DNA of 64,000 bases from Mucilaginibacter_A sp964251965 (GTDB lineage Bacteria > Bacteroidota > Bacteroidia > Sphingobacteriales > Sphingobacteriaceae): positions 62,001-126,000 of the forward strand of contig CAXULQ010000007.1 of assembly GCA_964251965.1 (NCBI GenBank). Direction: 5' to 3'. A program made the translations under genes and the position numbers. A model generated the notes under the pieces. That model ran no database searches, was not told where the DNA came from, and saw only the letters and a list, made by a program, of their open reading frames with translations. Shown piece after piece: positions 25,075-34,648 of this stretch. How positions within the stretch are numbered: the stretch's first letter is position 1; each line of letters begins with the position of its first letter.

Positions 25075-27759
25075 ATGGATAAATTATTGCTTGATTTTTT
25101 TAAAGCGATTATTAAGCTCCCGAAAAAGTTACTTTTTTTAATTATTACCCTCCTTTTATTTCAAGTTTTTACCTTATATGCTCAAACAGACTTTCGCATA
25201 AGGGGAACTGTGCAAGATACTGTGGGTGAAAATATAATTGGGATTAATATTCGTTTGATATCAGGTAAAGACACAGTTTATTTAAAAAGCGATGGAAATG
25301 GCAGTTTTAATTTCAAAGAAATTAAAACAAATAAAATTTCGCTTTATATTAATAGTGTAATATATCAGCCTGTTAACCTAAGTTATACCTTTCAAAAAGA
25401 TCATACATTGATCGAATTAAAGCCAATTATCTTAAAACAATCATTAAAATTGCTGGCAGAGGTACAAATTAAGGGCAAATTAACGGCTGTAATTTTAAAA
25501 AGAGATACGATAGAATATAATGCAGCAGCCTATCCGGTAAGGACAGATGCAAGGGTAGACGAGATATTGAAACATTTACCTGGAATCCAGGTAGATAATG
25601 AAGGCAACCTAATTTCAGAAGGTGAGCCCGTAACAAAACTAAGGGTTAACGGAAAAGATTTTTTTTCTGGTAATGTGAGTGAATTCATAAAACAGTTACC
25701 AGCAAATATTATAGCGAAATTACAAGTTATTGATGATTATGGTGATCAAGCAAATTTTATAGGGAATAAAAATGGTAACAGTGAAAAAATGCTTAATCTG
25801 GTAACTAAGTCTAATGTTAACAGTGGAAAATTTGGTAGTTCATCTTTAAATGGAGGAACAGACAAGCGTTATGGAATCAGCTTAAATGGATACTATTGGA
25901 TGGATAATAAGCAAATCTCCGTTAGTAATAACCTGAATACAGCAAACAACAAAAGTGGTATAAGTACAATAAATTTTTCAAAATTAAACTATAGGAACAA
26001 ATTTGGAAAAAAAATTGAATTTAGCAGCGATATAGGTTATCAAAGCACTCATAATAATTTTACAACTTCCAGTTATAGTGAAAGCGTTAATACATTAGGA
26101 ACAATATATGAAAATAGTTTAAACGAAGCTATTAATAATAGATTTGCTTATTCAATAAATTCAACTATTCAATATCGGCCTGATAAAGTTAATTATATTA
26201 CTGTATCTCCATTATTCCAATTTTTAGATGAAAAAAGTATGAATGATATAAATGGTAGGCAATCGGGAGTTATAAATCAAAGTAAAAAAACAGCAAACGA
26301 ATCGATTATAATTACTCCAACTTTTGTTGGTTCTTTTTCGTTAAGTCACCTTTTTAAGAAACCAAGTAGGGCTTTAAGTGTTTTTGCAAACTTTAATAAT
26401 AACAAACGGGACAATGATCAGGATATTAGTGACAGAATAGGATATTTTAATAGTATTAAAGAGTTAGTTAAAGATTCACTTTTACATCGTTTGCTGAATA
26501 CAAGTAATAAGATGAAATCTTTTTCTTTTGATTTAACCTATATTGAACCCTTAACAAAGAATACGAGTTTAGATATGTTTTATAAATTTAATACCACTAA
26601 ATCCAATAACAGCCTTCTTACAGATGTTGTTGATTCGCTTAATAAAAAATATCTCGTTGACTCTTTAAGTAATATTTATTTCTCAAAATTTATTACAAAC
26701 AATGCTGGCCTAAATTATAGATATTCAGGAAAAAAAATAACTTCCATTGTAAACATTGCCATTCAAAAAAGTTTAACGAATTTATTTTATGAAAATACCA
26801 ATTATAATATAGTAAGAAATTATACAAATATTATTCCTATGGTATCTTTAAAGTATAATTTATCACAACAGAAGTCAATTGGTGTTGGATACTCAGGAAG
26901 TTCTTCGTATCCAAGCTTTGATCAGCTTCAATCTGTAAAAGATATTCATAACTTGCAAAATGCCATAGTTGGAAACCCATATCTAAGGCCTTCTTTTATC
27001 CATTCAGCTAACTTAAATTTTCGAAGTATAAATTCTAAAACGAATAAAACATTATTTTTAAGAATAAATGGCTCAATTATTCAAAATCAAATCGTAACAA
27101 ATATATTATTATTAAAAGACACATTAAATACTTTAAAGCAAGAAACGCATTATTTGAATGCAACGGGTTCTTATAACTTAGGAGCATCATATAATTACTC
27201 TATACCTGCACTTTTGATTGGTAAAATCATTTATAACTTTGATTTAATAGGAAATGCAAGATATGGTAATACTACCACCTATTCTGATAGTAAAAAAGGT
27301 TTTCTTAATAATTTAAGTTTTGATCAGGCTGCCAGAATCTGGTTCGGTACAACAAAGATGGGTTTTGATGGATCAACAGAATTTAATTACACTTACAATA
27401 GTTATACGATTAGCAGTATTAATACATCTTCGGTCTATACTATACAGTTTAAAGGATCAGGTTGGTATAATATTTCAAATACACTTAAATTTAATTTGGA
27501 TGCTAGTAAAAAAATCTACAAAGGTTTTCAATCGTCTTCAATCGGGAATCCTCTAATCATTAATATGTCTATCCAGCAACAACTTTTAAAAAAATATGGT
27601 GGCGGAGTACGTTTAACGATTACTGATTTATTAAATCAAGCTAATAGCATACAGCGGATTACTACCGGAAATTCTATTATAGATACCCAAACTAATTATG
27701 TTACAAGGTATGGTTTGTTTACATTTTTTATTCAAGTGGATAGATTTAATAAAAAATGA
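25075..27759 (+). CDS. outer-membrane beta-barrel protein, TonB-receptor-like
   Basis: An 894-residue protein. The leader is long (transmembrane segment about residues 18-38, ending LYAQ), followed by a CarboxypepD_reg-like domain (FRIRGTVQDTVGENIIGINI), a plug-like region with VDEILKHLPGIQVDNEGNL and VTKLRVNGKDFFSGN, and a barrel rich in Asn, Ser and Tyr. The plug motif resembles OMP_b-brl_3 proteins. Base composition is clearly more AT-rich than in the 15-21 kb genes and no copy of the dispersed 12-mer occurs in it, which suggests acquisition. Ligand unknown. There is no SusD-like partner. Confidence 0.83.
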   Translation: MDKLLLDFFKAIIKLPKKLLFLIITLLLFQVFTLYAQTDFRIRGTVQDTVGENIIGINIRLISGKDTVYLKSDGNGSFNFKEIKTNKISLYINSVIYQPVNLSYTFQKDHTLIELKPIILKQSLKLLAEVQIKGKLTAVILKRDTIEYNAAAYPVRTDARVDEILKHLPGIQVDNEGNLISEGEPVTKLRVNGKDFFSGNVSEFIKQLPANIIAKLQVIDDYGDQANFIGNKNGNSEKMLNLVTKSNVNSGKFGSSSLNGGTDKRYGISLNGYYWMDNKQISVSNNLNTANNKSGISTINFSKLNYRNKFGKKIEFSSDIGYQSTHNNFTTSSYSESVNTLGTIYENSLNEAINNRFAYSINSTIQYRPDKVNYITVSPLFQFLDEKSMNDINGRQSGVINQSKKTANESIIITPTFVGSFSLSHLFKKPSRALSVFANFNNNKRDNDQDISDRIGYFNSIKELVKDSLLHRLLNTSNKMKSFSFDLTYIEPLTKNTSLDMFYKFNTTKSNNSLLTDVVDSLNKKYLVDSLSNIYFSKFITNNAGLNYRYSGKKITSIVNIAIQKSLTNLFYENTNYNIVRNYTNIIPMVSLKYNLSQQKSIGVGYSGSSSYPSFDQLQSVKDIHNLQNAIVGNPYLRPSFIHSANLNFRSINSKTNKTLFLRINGSIIQNQIVTNILLLKDTLNTLKQETHYLNATGSYNLGASYNYSIPALLIGKIIYNFDLIGNARYGNTTTYSDSKKGFLNNLSFDQAARIWFGTTKMGFDGSTEFNYTYNSYTISSINTSSVYTIQFKGSGWYNISNTLKFNLDASKKIYKGFQSSSIGNPLIINMSIQQQLLKKYGGGVRLTITDLLNQANSIQRITTGNSIIDTQTNYVTRYGLFTFFIQVDRFNKK

Positions 27760-27804
27760 GTGTAAATAACTGAGTTTATGCTATTGCTTTTTTAATAAAG
27801 AAAG

Positions 27805-28761
27805 CTATTTTATTTTACTAAGAAATCTCAATGCTTTTGGAAGACTTTTTATATTGTTATTAAGTATAAAAAGTTTTTTAGCAGTAAGAACCTGATTTAA
27901 TTTCTGTCCATTATAACTCTGTATTACTTTTTCACCTGTTTTTATATTTACCAAATTCTGTCTTAAATAAAGTTCATTTGTAACCATGTTAGATAACATT
28001 GGTGTATAATAATAGCAATCTTCAAAGAAATAATGCGTAACTTGAGACCAGCGTGTTGAACCTGCTTTTGTAACGGGAGAGCCTCCGTGAATAATATTAG
28101 ACGACCATATAAGCACATCTCCTTTTTTAGCTAAAAATTTTTTCTTTGGAAAAGAATTTACTTCCACAATTTTTTCCATAAATGTTTCGTACTCTGCATA
28201 GTCTTCGTATGAGGTAACTTTTGAAGATGTTTGTATGTGAGAAAAATTATATTCAGTTAAACGTTGAGAACCAGGGCAATAAAAAACCGGACCGTTCTGT
28301 TCTGTAATGTCTTCCAAGGCTACCCATACTCCACACATAAATCTTGCTGGTAAAGAACTAAAATGTATCGTATCCGAATGCGCTTTTTGTTGAGTGCCTA
28401 CTCTAAAGTTTAAAGTCTGAAATGGAATTGCCTGCCTTCCATAAAGCATATTTAATATTTCCAGGATTTCAGGGAAACATGCAAGCTCTTTAACAGCAGC
28501 AGATTTTTGCCAGAAATCTTGTATCCGTGTCTCATCTCTTTGAGTTTTTACTTCGAAATTAGGATTAAAGCCTTTTGTTTCGGCATCTTCTTTTGTTTGA
28601 TCAACAAGAGATTGAGGTAATAATCCAGATATAACTACATATCCGTTTTCATGATATTCTTTAACAATCTTGGTTTGAGCTTCATTTAAATTTTTAGTCT
28701 TTAATATTTCTTCAAAAAAAGGTGACTCAACCCAGGGTAAATTAGCATTAACCATGTTCAT
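27805..28761 (-). CDS. phytanoyl-CoA dioxygenase (PhyH) family protein
   Basis: A 318-residue Fe(II)/2-oxoglutarate-dependent oxygenase. The iron site reads H-x-D in AHSDTIHF (about residue 135) and a distal His in SNIIHGGSPV (about residue 225), with Arg in TKAGSTRWSQVTHYF as the likely 2-oxoglutarate anchor. Bacterial members hydroxylate varied small molecules or modified sugars. It is the last gene of the minus-strand run that includes the glycan-assembly genes, but an 80-bp gap separates it from the GT9 gene, so operon membership is uncertain. Substrate unknown. Confidence 0.82.
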   Translation of the reverse strand: MNMVNANLPWVESPFFEEILKTKNLNEAQTKIVKEYHENGYVVISGLLPQSLVDQTKEDAETKGFNPNFEVKTQRDETRIQDFWQKSAAVKELACFPEILEILNMLYGRQAIPFQTLNFRVGTQQKAHSDTIHFSSLPARFMCGVWVALEDITEQNGPVFYCPGSQRLTEYNFSHIQTSSKVTSYEDYAEYETFMEKIVEVNSFPKKKFLAKKGDVLIWSSNIIHGGSPVTKAGSTRWSQVTHYFFEDCYYYTPMLSNMVTNELYLRQNLVNIKTGEKVIQSYNGQKLNQVLTAKKLFILNNNIKSLPKALRFLSKIK

Positions 28762-28842
28762 ATTAATTATGGGAGTGTTTGTAAATTAAGTTAAAAATAA
28801 TGTGAGTTATAAATTTATGTTAAATTTAAAAGAATTATTTTT

Positions 28843-29991
28843 TTAATTATTATTTGTAAACTTTATTTTTCTAATTATCTTGTCCCAAACTTGTTCCACA
28901 CTAACTATAGAAATGCAAGGATAAGGTGCTTCTTTTGCTGTTTCAAACTTGCAGTTCCAATTGCAATTAAAGCAAGGTAAAACTTCGTAAGCACAATCAG
29001 GCTCTATTTCCTTAGGATAAGGCGCAAACCTGTTAAAATGTCCTCCACCTAAAATACAAACATTGGGAATATTACAGGCAGAAGCAATATGTACAGCACT
29101 TGTTTCATTGGCAATTACAAGATTGGAAGATGCAATCAAATTAGTTAATTGTACTAATGATGTTTGGTTAATCTGATTATCAGTTCTATCTGATTTAAAT
29201 TTTTCTGTTAAATAGTTACCGATTTCTTCTTCTGATTTGCCGCCCGCTAATACGATTTTGTAATTAGTATTGCTTATAATTAATTCTATTATTTCTGCAA
29301 ATTTTTCTATTTCCCAATTGCGTTTAATAAAACCAGCGCCAGGAAATAATATAATTGTATCTTTTTTAAAAGAATGTTTGACTGGAAGAAATGCTTTTTT
29401 TAAGGATATTTTTTCTTGTAAAATTTGTTCAAAAAAGAACTTGGTACGATCAAACTCAAAATAAATATTTTCAGGAAGATTTAATTGTGTTTGATAAAAA
29501 CAGTCTGTTTGCTTCTTATAACGCACCGCAATGCGCTCTGTGTCTCCTGTAAAACCAACTAAATTTTTTGATCCTGTTAATGCTGCAATCCCATCTGTAA
29601 ACAATGTTCTGGAATAGTTTGGATTTAAAACAAGTGTATAATTTCGTTTAAATAAAAGAAGTGTTAGTTTTAATAATTGCCACGGACTTTCATAATAACT
29701 ATTTGGTTTAATAAATATAAATTGATTAATAGTTTCAGTATCATACTCTTTTGCCAAATCCTGCCATAAGTTATTTCCAAGTAAATCAATTCTATAACCT
29801 GAAAACTTTTTAGAATCTTTTACTACTTGTAAAAAATTACGAAACAAAATGTAATCTCCAATTGCATCTGGTTTAATAATCAAAATACGTTTTGATGCTG
29901 TTTTTAAGCCAGAAAAAATGCGAAGTAGCCACGGAAGTTTCAGCATAATAAAACGTGAAACACGAAACAAGCGACGGTTTTTAATATCCAT
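28843..29991 (-). CDS. glycosyltransferase family 9 (heptosyltransferase-like)
   Basis: A 382-residue GT-B enzyme of the ADP-heptose:LPS heptosyltransferase family. The N-terminal half has RILIIKPDAIGDYILFRNFL (acceptor side). The C-terminal donor-binding half contains LFPGAGFIKRNWEIEKFAEI and the NETSAVHIASACNIPNVCIL segment with GGGHFNRFAPYP. The Asp in KPDAIGD corresponds to the general base. Several cysteines near the C terminus (LPCFNCNWNCKF) are unusual and recall a subgroup with a Cys-rich tail. It lies directly downstream of three GT2 genes and an ABC exporter, consistent with lipopolysaccharide core or surface-glycan assembly at the inner membrane. Confidence 0.88.
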   Translation of the reverse strand: MDIKNRRLFRVSRFIMLKLPWLLRIFSGLKTASKRILIIKPDAIGDYILFRNFLQVVKDSKKFSGYRIDLLGNNLWQDLAKEYDTETINQFIFIKPNSYYESPWQLLKLTLLLFKRNYTLVLNPNYSRTLFTDGIAALTGSKNLVGFTGDTERIAVRYKKQTDCFYQTQLNLPENIYFEFDRTKFFFEQILQEKISLKKAFLPVKHSFKKDTIILFPGAGFIKRNWEIEKFAEIIELIISNTNYKIVLAGGKSEEEIGNYLTEKFKSDRTDNQINQTSLVQLTNLIASSNLVIANETSAVHIASACNIPNVCILGGGHFNRFAPYPKEIEPDCAYEVLPCFNCNWNCKFETAKEAPYPCISIVSVEQVWDKIIRKIKFTNNN

Positions 29992-29993
29992 AT

Positions 29994-30770
29994 TTAAAAA
30001 TCTCCAGTAACCAAGCTTTTAACAACAGACATGAAACCATAAGTTCGGTTCTTAAATCTTAAATAAGCATAAGTACCCAAATATTTTTTGTACCATTCTT
30101 CACGATCACGGTAAAAATTTTTATCTCGCAATTGGGTTGAAAATCCGCCAAAACAATAATCAGCAATTAAACAATCAACAAACTGAAACTTAAATTCTGG
30201 GTCGTGCCAACATTTTAAATTCAAATTGTAATCAGCGCAAACCGGATAAGTTTCATCAAAAGTATATTTATCAAAAACATTTTTTGGATAAAAAATACAT
30301 TGCTGGCAAATATTTAATTTGGTTAAATAATAAGCATCATAAGGTTTACATAATACTGTTTTACCGTCTTGATAAATTACTCCGCCGTAATAAATTGTTT
30401 TTTCATCTTGCAAACTTGGAAGCATTTGCTGAAACCCATGTAACAATAAATCATCAGCTCCCATAAATAAAATCCATTTACCTTTCGCACCAGGAATACT
30501 TTTATTCATGGCGTCATAAATTCCATTGTCTGGTTCGCTTCTCCAATAATTAATTACGTCTTGATTTTTTTTAAATATTTCAATTGTTTCGTCGGTACTG
30601 TTTCCATCTAAAATTAAAAGTTCAACTTCTGTAGTTTTACATTTTTTTATACTATCAATTAGGTTTTGAATTGTTTTTGCAGCATTTCTGGTTACGCAAA
30701 TAATAGTTACAAGAAAGCTTTCCTGCTGATCTTCCAAAGCAGTATTTATGCAATAACCTTCTTCTTTCAT
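29994..30770 (-). CDS. glycosyltransferase family 2
   Basis: A 258-residue GT-A enzyme of the WcaA-like type. Nucleotide-sugar binding features are VTIICVTRNAAKTIQNLI, LLILDGNSTDETIEIF and the DxD-like FMGADD after GIYDAMNKSIPGAKGKWIL. I start it at the ATG at 30770; a TTG six codons upstream is less likely. That start codon lies inside a copy of the dispersed 12-mer (30769-30780). It ends 2 bp before the GT9 gene and begins 18 bp after the previous GT2 gene, so all are one operon. Donor and acceptor cannot be predicted. Confidence 0.88.
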   Translation of the reverse strand: MKEEGYCINTALEDQQESFLVTIICVTRNAAKTIQNLIDSIKKCKTTEVELLILDGNSTDETIEIFKKNQDVINYWRSEPDNGIYDAMNKSIPGAKGKWILFMGADDLLLHGFQQMLPSLQDEKTIYYGGVIYQDGKTVLCKPYDAYYLTKLNICQQCIFYPKNVFDKYTFDETYPVCADYNLNLKCWHDPEFKFQFVDCLIADYCFGGFSTQLRDKNFYRDREEWYKKYLGTYAYLRFKNRTYGFMSVVKSLVTGDF

Positions 30771-30788
30771 ACTGTTTTTACAAGACAA

Positions 30789-31751
30789 TTATTTGCCTTC
30801 TTTATTAAAAGCATCAAGTGATTTTATTTTTAAACCCCAAATAAGTTTAAAAATAAAATTAAGTTTACTAAGCGAACTTTTTTTCTGAATAAAAAAAACT
30901 TGTTTCCGATATTTAAAAACAAGCCAGGCAAAATCAAAAGAAACAACAGCGTTAATGCGACTTGTAAACTTATTATAAAAGTTCTGCATTAAATCAGGGT
31001 TTTTGTTGAACCGAAAATCTTTAGATAGTTGTAGCCATTTTAAATCCTGCTCAAAACGCTGAACCGAATTTTGCTGACTGTAATGTGTTTTTTCTTTACG
31101 GGTGAGTTTTAAAATATTGGTATCGCTGTTTTCATGCTGTCGGTATTTTACCAAACATTCATCTATAAAACCAATACTTCCAAGATTAGTAGCTACATAA
31201 GCAATCCAACGATCATGGAATAAACCAGGTTGAAGCGGAAAGATTGTTTGAACTAACGCTCTTTTAATCATAATACTATGACCGGAAACGCAATTAAAAA
31301 AAAGAAAAGTTTCTGGTTTGTCTCCTGAATACATGTTGAAAATATCAGACATTTTTTTGTTTAATAATACTCCTTTTACATCAATAAACTCAGAATCGTG
31401 ATAAACAAGTTCATGATGTTGAATTGCAAGTACTTGTTTGGAAATTTTATCCAAACTCCAAATATCGTCCTGATCTGCCAAAGCAATTAAATCACCGGAA
31501 CACAAAGAAATTGCTTTTTCAAAGTTTTTAACAAAGCCAAGGTTGGCCTCATTTTGATAAACTTTTAGAAAAGGAAAAAGTTGTTCGTATTCTTTTAAGA
31601 TAGATAAAGTATTATCAGAAGAGCAATCATCAACAGCAATAATTTCCAAGTTTGGATAAGTTTGATGAACAAGCGTATCCAATTGTTCGCTGAGGAACTT
31701 GTTTCCATTATAAGTACATAGTGCAATTGAAACTAAAGTCTGTTCCATCAA
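30789..31751 (-). CDS. glycosyltransferase family 2 (rhamnosyltransferase-like)
   Basis: A 320-residue GT-A enzyme. The N-terminal nucleotide-binding part reads VSIALCTYNGNKFLSEQLDT and IIAVDDCSSDNTLSIL, and the metal/donor motif is LIALADQDDIW (about residue 90-100). A mid-protein segment FLFFNCVSGHSIMIKRAL and LFHDRWIAYVA matches rhamnosyltransferase-like GT2 proteins. The C-terminal third is basic and may bind the membrane surface. Its ATG overlaps the stop of the upstream ABC transporter gene by 4 nt, implying coupled translation. Confidence 0.88.
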   Translation of the reverse strand: MMEQTLVSIALCTYNGNKFLSEQLDTLVHQTYPNLEIIAVDDCSSDNTLSILKEYEQLFPFLKVYQNEANLGFVKNFEKAISLCSGDLIALADQDDIWSLDKISKQVLAIQHHELVYHDSEFIDVKGVLLNKKMSDIFNMYSGDKPETFLFFNCVSGHSIMIKRALVQTIFPLQPGLFHDRWIAYVATNLGSIGFIDECLVKYRQHENSDTNILKLTRKEKTHYSQQNSVQRFEQDLKWLQLSKDFRFNKNPDLMQNFYNKFTSRINAVVSFDFAWLVFKYRKQVFFIQKKSSLSKLNFIFKLIWGLKIKSLDAFNKEGK

Positions 31752-33568
31752 TCCGCGTTAAATGTTTGCATATCAATCAGCCTTTTATACAAGCCGTTTT
31801 GGTTGATCAATTGCTGATGGTTTCCTTGTTCTGCAATCCGTCCGTTTTCTAAAACTACAATTTCATCTGCGTTTTGAATCGTACTTAAACGGTGCGCAAT
31901 AATTAAGGAAGTACGGTTTTTGGTGAGATTGTTCAAAGCATCCTGCACTAATTTTTCTGATTCTGTATCTAAAGCCGAAGTAGCTTCATCCAGCAACATA
32001 ATTGGCGGATTACTTAAAACAGCGCGAGCAATGGAAATGCGTTGTTTTTGTCCGCCGGAAAGTTTGGAACCACGATCACCAATATTGGTTTGATAACCGT
32101 TTTCTGTTTGTAGAATAAATTCGTGTGCGTTGGCAATTCTGGCAGCAGCTTCTACTTCTGCTTGTGTGGCATTAGGTTTTGCAAAAGCGATGTTGTTAAA
32201 AATGGTATCGTTAAACAAGATGGATTCCTGGTTTACAAATCCCATCAATGCCCTTAAAGAATCTGTTTTGATGTGCTGAATATCTTTTCCGTCAATCAAA
32301 ATCTTCCCGCTTATTGGTTCGATAAACCTCGGCAGCAAATCCATCAGCGTGGATTTCCCGCCGCCGGAAGGGCCGACCAGTGCTACGTTTTTTCCTTTCG
32401 GGATAGTAAGCGATACTTCTTTTAGCACCTCTTTTTCATTGTAAGCGAAAGAAACATTCTCCAAACGGATGCAATCAGAAAAACTATCGATAAAAACAGC
32501 ATCAGTTGCATCGGTGATCTTTGGCTTTTCGTCAATCAAATCCAAAACCCGTTCTCCGGCGGCAATGCCTGAATGAATGTTGCTGAAAGCATCAGAAATG
32601 GCTTTTGCCGGCCGCATTACTTGCGAAAACAAAGCGATGTAAACAATAAAATCAGCCGCTTTTAAAGCAGAAGTTCCGGCAATAATCAAAGAACCGCCGT
32701 ACAAAACAATTCCGGCAACCATCGAAACGCCCAAAAATTCGGAAACGGGAGAAGCCATTTGCTGCCGCCGTGCCATCGAACGGATGATGCGCGAATAGTT
32801 ATTGTTTTCGGTACTAAATTTTTGCTTGATAAAAGCAGTTGCGTTAAAAGCTTTAATAATTTTGATGCCGGATAAAGCTTCATCCAAGTAACTAATCATG
32901 TTGCCGTACGATTGCTGCGATTCGGTCGCCTGTTGTTTCAAACTTTTCACAATCCTGGAAATGATAAAAGCGGAAACCGGGATCACGAGCAAAGAAAACA
33001 AAGTGAGTTTATAGCTAATTAAAAACAGCATCACCACGTAAGCAATCAATTGAAAAGGTTCTTTAAAAACAACCTGCAAAGTGCCAGTTACCGAAAATTG
33101 TACCACTTGCACATCAGATGCAATTTTAGAAATGATATCGCCTTTCCGTTCATTGCTAAAATAACCTAACTGCAAATCCATTACATTGTTAAAAACAGCT
33201 TTACGCAGGTTTAATAAAGTATGGATCCGCAAATTCTCCATAATCCGTTGCGATAAATAACGGAACAGGTTGCTTAAAAAAACAGAAATAACAATGGTAA
33301 GGCAAACAAATTTAAGTGCGCCATCGATACCGTAATCTACCGTAGCACGGTAAGCATAATAATTAAAAGTATCAATCACAGAAAGCCAACTTTCTGGCTT
33401 GGCCATAATATGTTGGGTGTTTTTATTAAACAGGGTGTTTAACAGCGGTGCTAAAAGTGCCAGGTTAAGCGTGTTAAAAACAACGGATAAAATAGTAGCG
33501 ATAACATAAGGAATAGCAAATTTTTCAATCGGTTTGGCAAAAGAAAGCAGGCGGAAATAGGTTTTCAT
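31748..33568 (-). CDS. MsbA-like ABC exporter (fused permease-ATPase)
   Basis: A 606-residue half-transporter: six transmembrane helices in about residues 1-330 and a nucleotide-binding domain in 350-600. Walker A is GPSGGGKST, the signature is LSGGQKQR, Walker B ends in LLDEATSALD, and the H-loop is IIAHRLST. Such homodimers flip lipid-linked molecules, typically lipid A or lipid-linked glycans. Position between GT2 genes, with a 4-nt overlap to the next, suggests it flips the glycolipid built by this operon. A separate ABC gene at 42-44 kb is a paralogue, so either could be the housekeeping MsbA. Confidence 0.88.
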   Translation of the reverse strand: MKTYFRLLSFAKPIEKFAIPYVIATILSVVFNTLNLALLAPLLNTLFNKNTQHIMAKPESWLSVIDTFNYYAYRATVDYGIDGALKFVCLTIVISVFLSNLFRYLSQRIMENLRIHTLLNLRKAVFNNVMDLQLGYFSNERKGDIISKIASDVQVVQFSVTGTLQVVFKEPFQLIAYVVMLFLISYKLTLFSLLVIPVSAFIISRIVKSLKQQATESQQSYGNMISYLDEALSGIKIIKAFNATAFIKQKFSTENNNYSRIIRSMARRQQMASPVSEFLGVSMVAGIVLYGGSLIIAGTSALKAADFIVYIALFSQVMRPAKAISDAFSNIHSGIAAGERVLDLIDEKPKITDATDAVFIDSFSDCIRLENVSFAYNEKEVLKEVSLTIPKGKNVALVGPSGGGKSTLMDLLPRFIEPISGKILIDGKDIQHIKTDSLRALMGFVNQESILFNDTIFNNIAFAKPNATQAEVEAAARIANAHEFILQTENGYQTNIGDRGSKLSGGQKQRISIARAVLSNPPIMLLDEATSALDTESEKLVQDALNNLTKNRTSLIIAHRLSTIQNADEIVVLENGRIAEQGNHQQLINQNGLYKRLIDMQTFNAD

Positions 33569-33619
33569 TCAAAACGTTAAGCCGGCAAAATTAAGAAAAT
33601 TTGGAGGTTGCAATACGCA

Positions 33620-34648
33620 TTAATTAATCCGTTCAACCTTCATATTCCGGATCAGCTCCTGCATCTTCGCTTTAACCTGCGTAATGCTTCTTTTACCACT
33701 ATTTTTTTTCATTAAAAATTCAAGTTCTTTTCTGGAAACAGCAATTGCTTTTTGTTGCTGAAACAACTGCTGATAGCTTTTTAAAATCCAGAATTTACCG
33801 GTAAGCAATTGTGGTAACAAATCAATAATGAATATTTGCAAATACCAGCCAGCTAAATCTAAGCCTTGCAAATGGATCGCATGAACGAAAAAACGATTAC
33901 GTTGATAAACAATTTTTACCCAGTTGGTTGATTTATATTTACTGGTTGTTGCATACATTTGATGTCTGCAGATAGATTGATGATCGTACCAGCATTTCCA
34001 ACCAAGCCTCCAGGCACGTAAACCCAATTCCAAATCCTCACCATAAAAAGGAGAAAAAATCTCGTTGAAACCACCGATTGCTCTTAATTTTTTTGCATCA
34101 ATCAAGGCATTTGCTCCCGATAAATAGGCTGTTGGTACAAAATCATTTGCATTCTCTGAATAAAAAAAGCGGTTGGTTTTTAACTTGAAACCGTTGAAAT
34201 TTAGTGTCCGGGCAGCATCTTGGATATGCTCGCCTTCCATATCAATAATTCTTCCCATCACGCCAAATGTGTCTTCACGTTCAAAGTACCGCCATTGATG
34301 CTCAAAATAATTATGTGTGAGTTTTACATCAGAATTTAATAGAAAGATCAAATCATATTTTGCTGCGCAGAGACCGGTATTGCAAGTATGCGAAAAGCCC
34401 TTGTTTTGAGGATTGGCAATTAAAGTAAGCTGCGGATAATGCGTTTGGATGAAGTGAACAGATTGGTCGGTTGAAGCATCATCAACTACAATAACTTCAA
34501 ATAAAACATCTGCGTTTTTAATCGCAGTTGAAGTATAAGGCAGGTATTTTTCAAGCAGGTGTACACCATTATAATTAGGGATAATAATGGAAATGCCTCT
34601 TTTAGAATTATTGCTGAACTTAAAATCTGTACCTTTCTTAATTATCAT
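33620..34648 (-). CDS. glycosyltransferase family 2 (WcaE/RfbF-like)
   Basis: A 342-residue GT-A enzyme. GISIIIPNYNGVHLLEKYL and VIVVDDASTDQSVHFI mark the donor site, LIFLLNSDVKL the metal-binding motif, and GGFNEIFSPFYGEDLELGLR the acceptor-side ED motif. The architecture is that of the surface-polysaccharide GT2 group. It starts in a 4-nt ATGA overlap with a small upstream gene and is followed by about 50 bp before the ABC exporter gene. The C terminus (residues about 290-340) is basic and contains a dispersed 12-mer copy (33684-33695). Confidence 0.88.
   Translation of the reverse strand: MIIKKGTDFKFSNNSKRGISIIIPNYNGVHLLEKYLPYTSTAIKNADVLFEVIVVDDASTDQSVHFIQTHYPQLTLIANPQNKGFSHTCNTGLCAAKYDLIFLLNSDVKLTHNYFEHQWRYFEREDTFGVMGRIIDMEGEHIQDAARTLNFNGFKLKTNRFFYSENANDFVPTAYLSGANALIDAKKLRAIGGFNEIFSPFYGEDLELGLRAWRLGWKCWYDHQSICRHQMYATTSKYKSTNWVKIVYQRNRFFVHAIHLQGLDLAGWYLQIFIIDLLPQLLTGKFWILKSYQQLFQQQKAIAVSRKELEFLMKKNSGKRSITQVKAKMQELIRNMKVERIN

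Noticed and set aside
23425..28761. Composite transposon
   Set aside because: Only one IS copy was found and its own target repeats are intact; no second copy flanks the neighbouring genes in the window.
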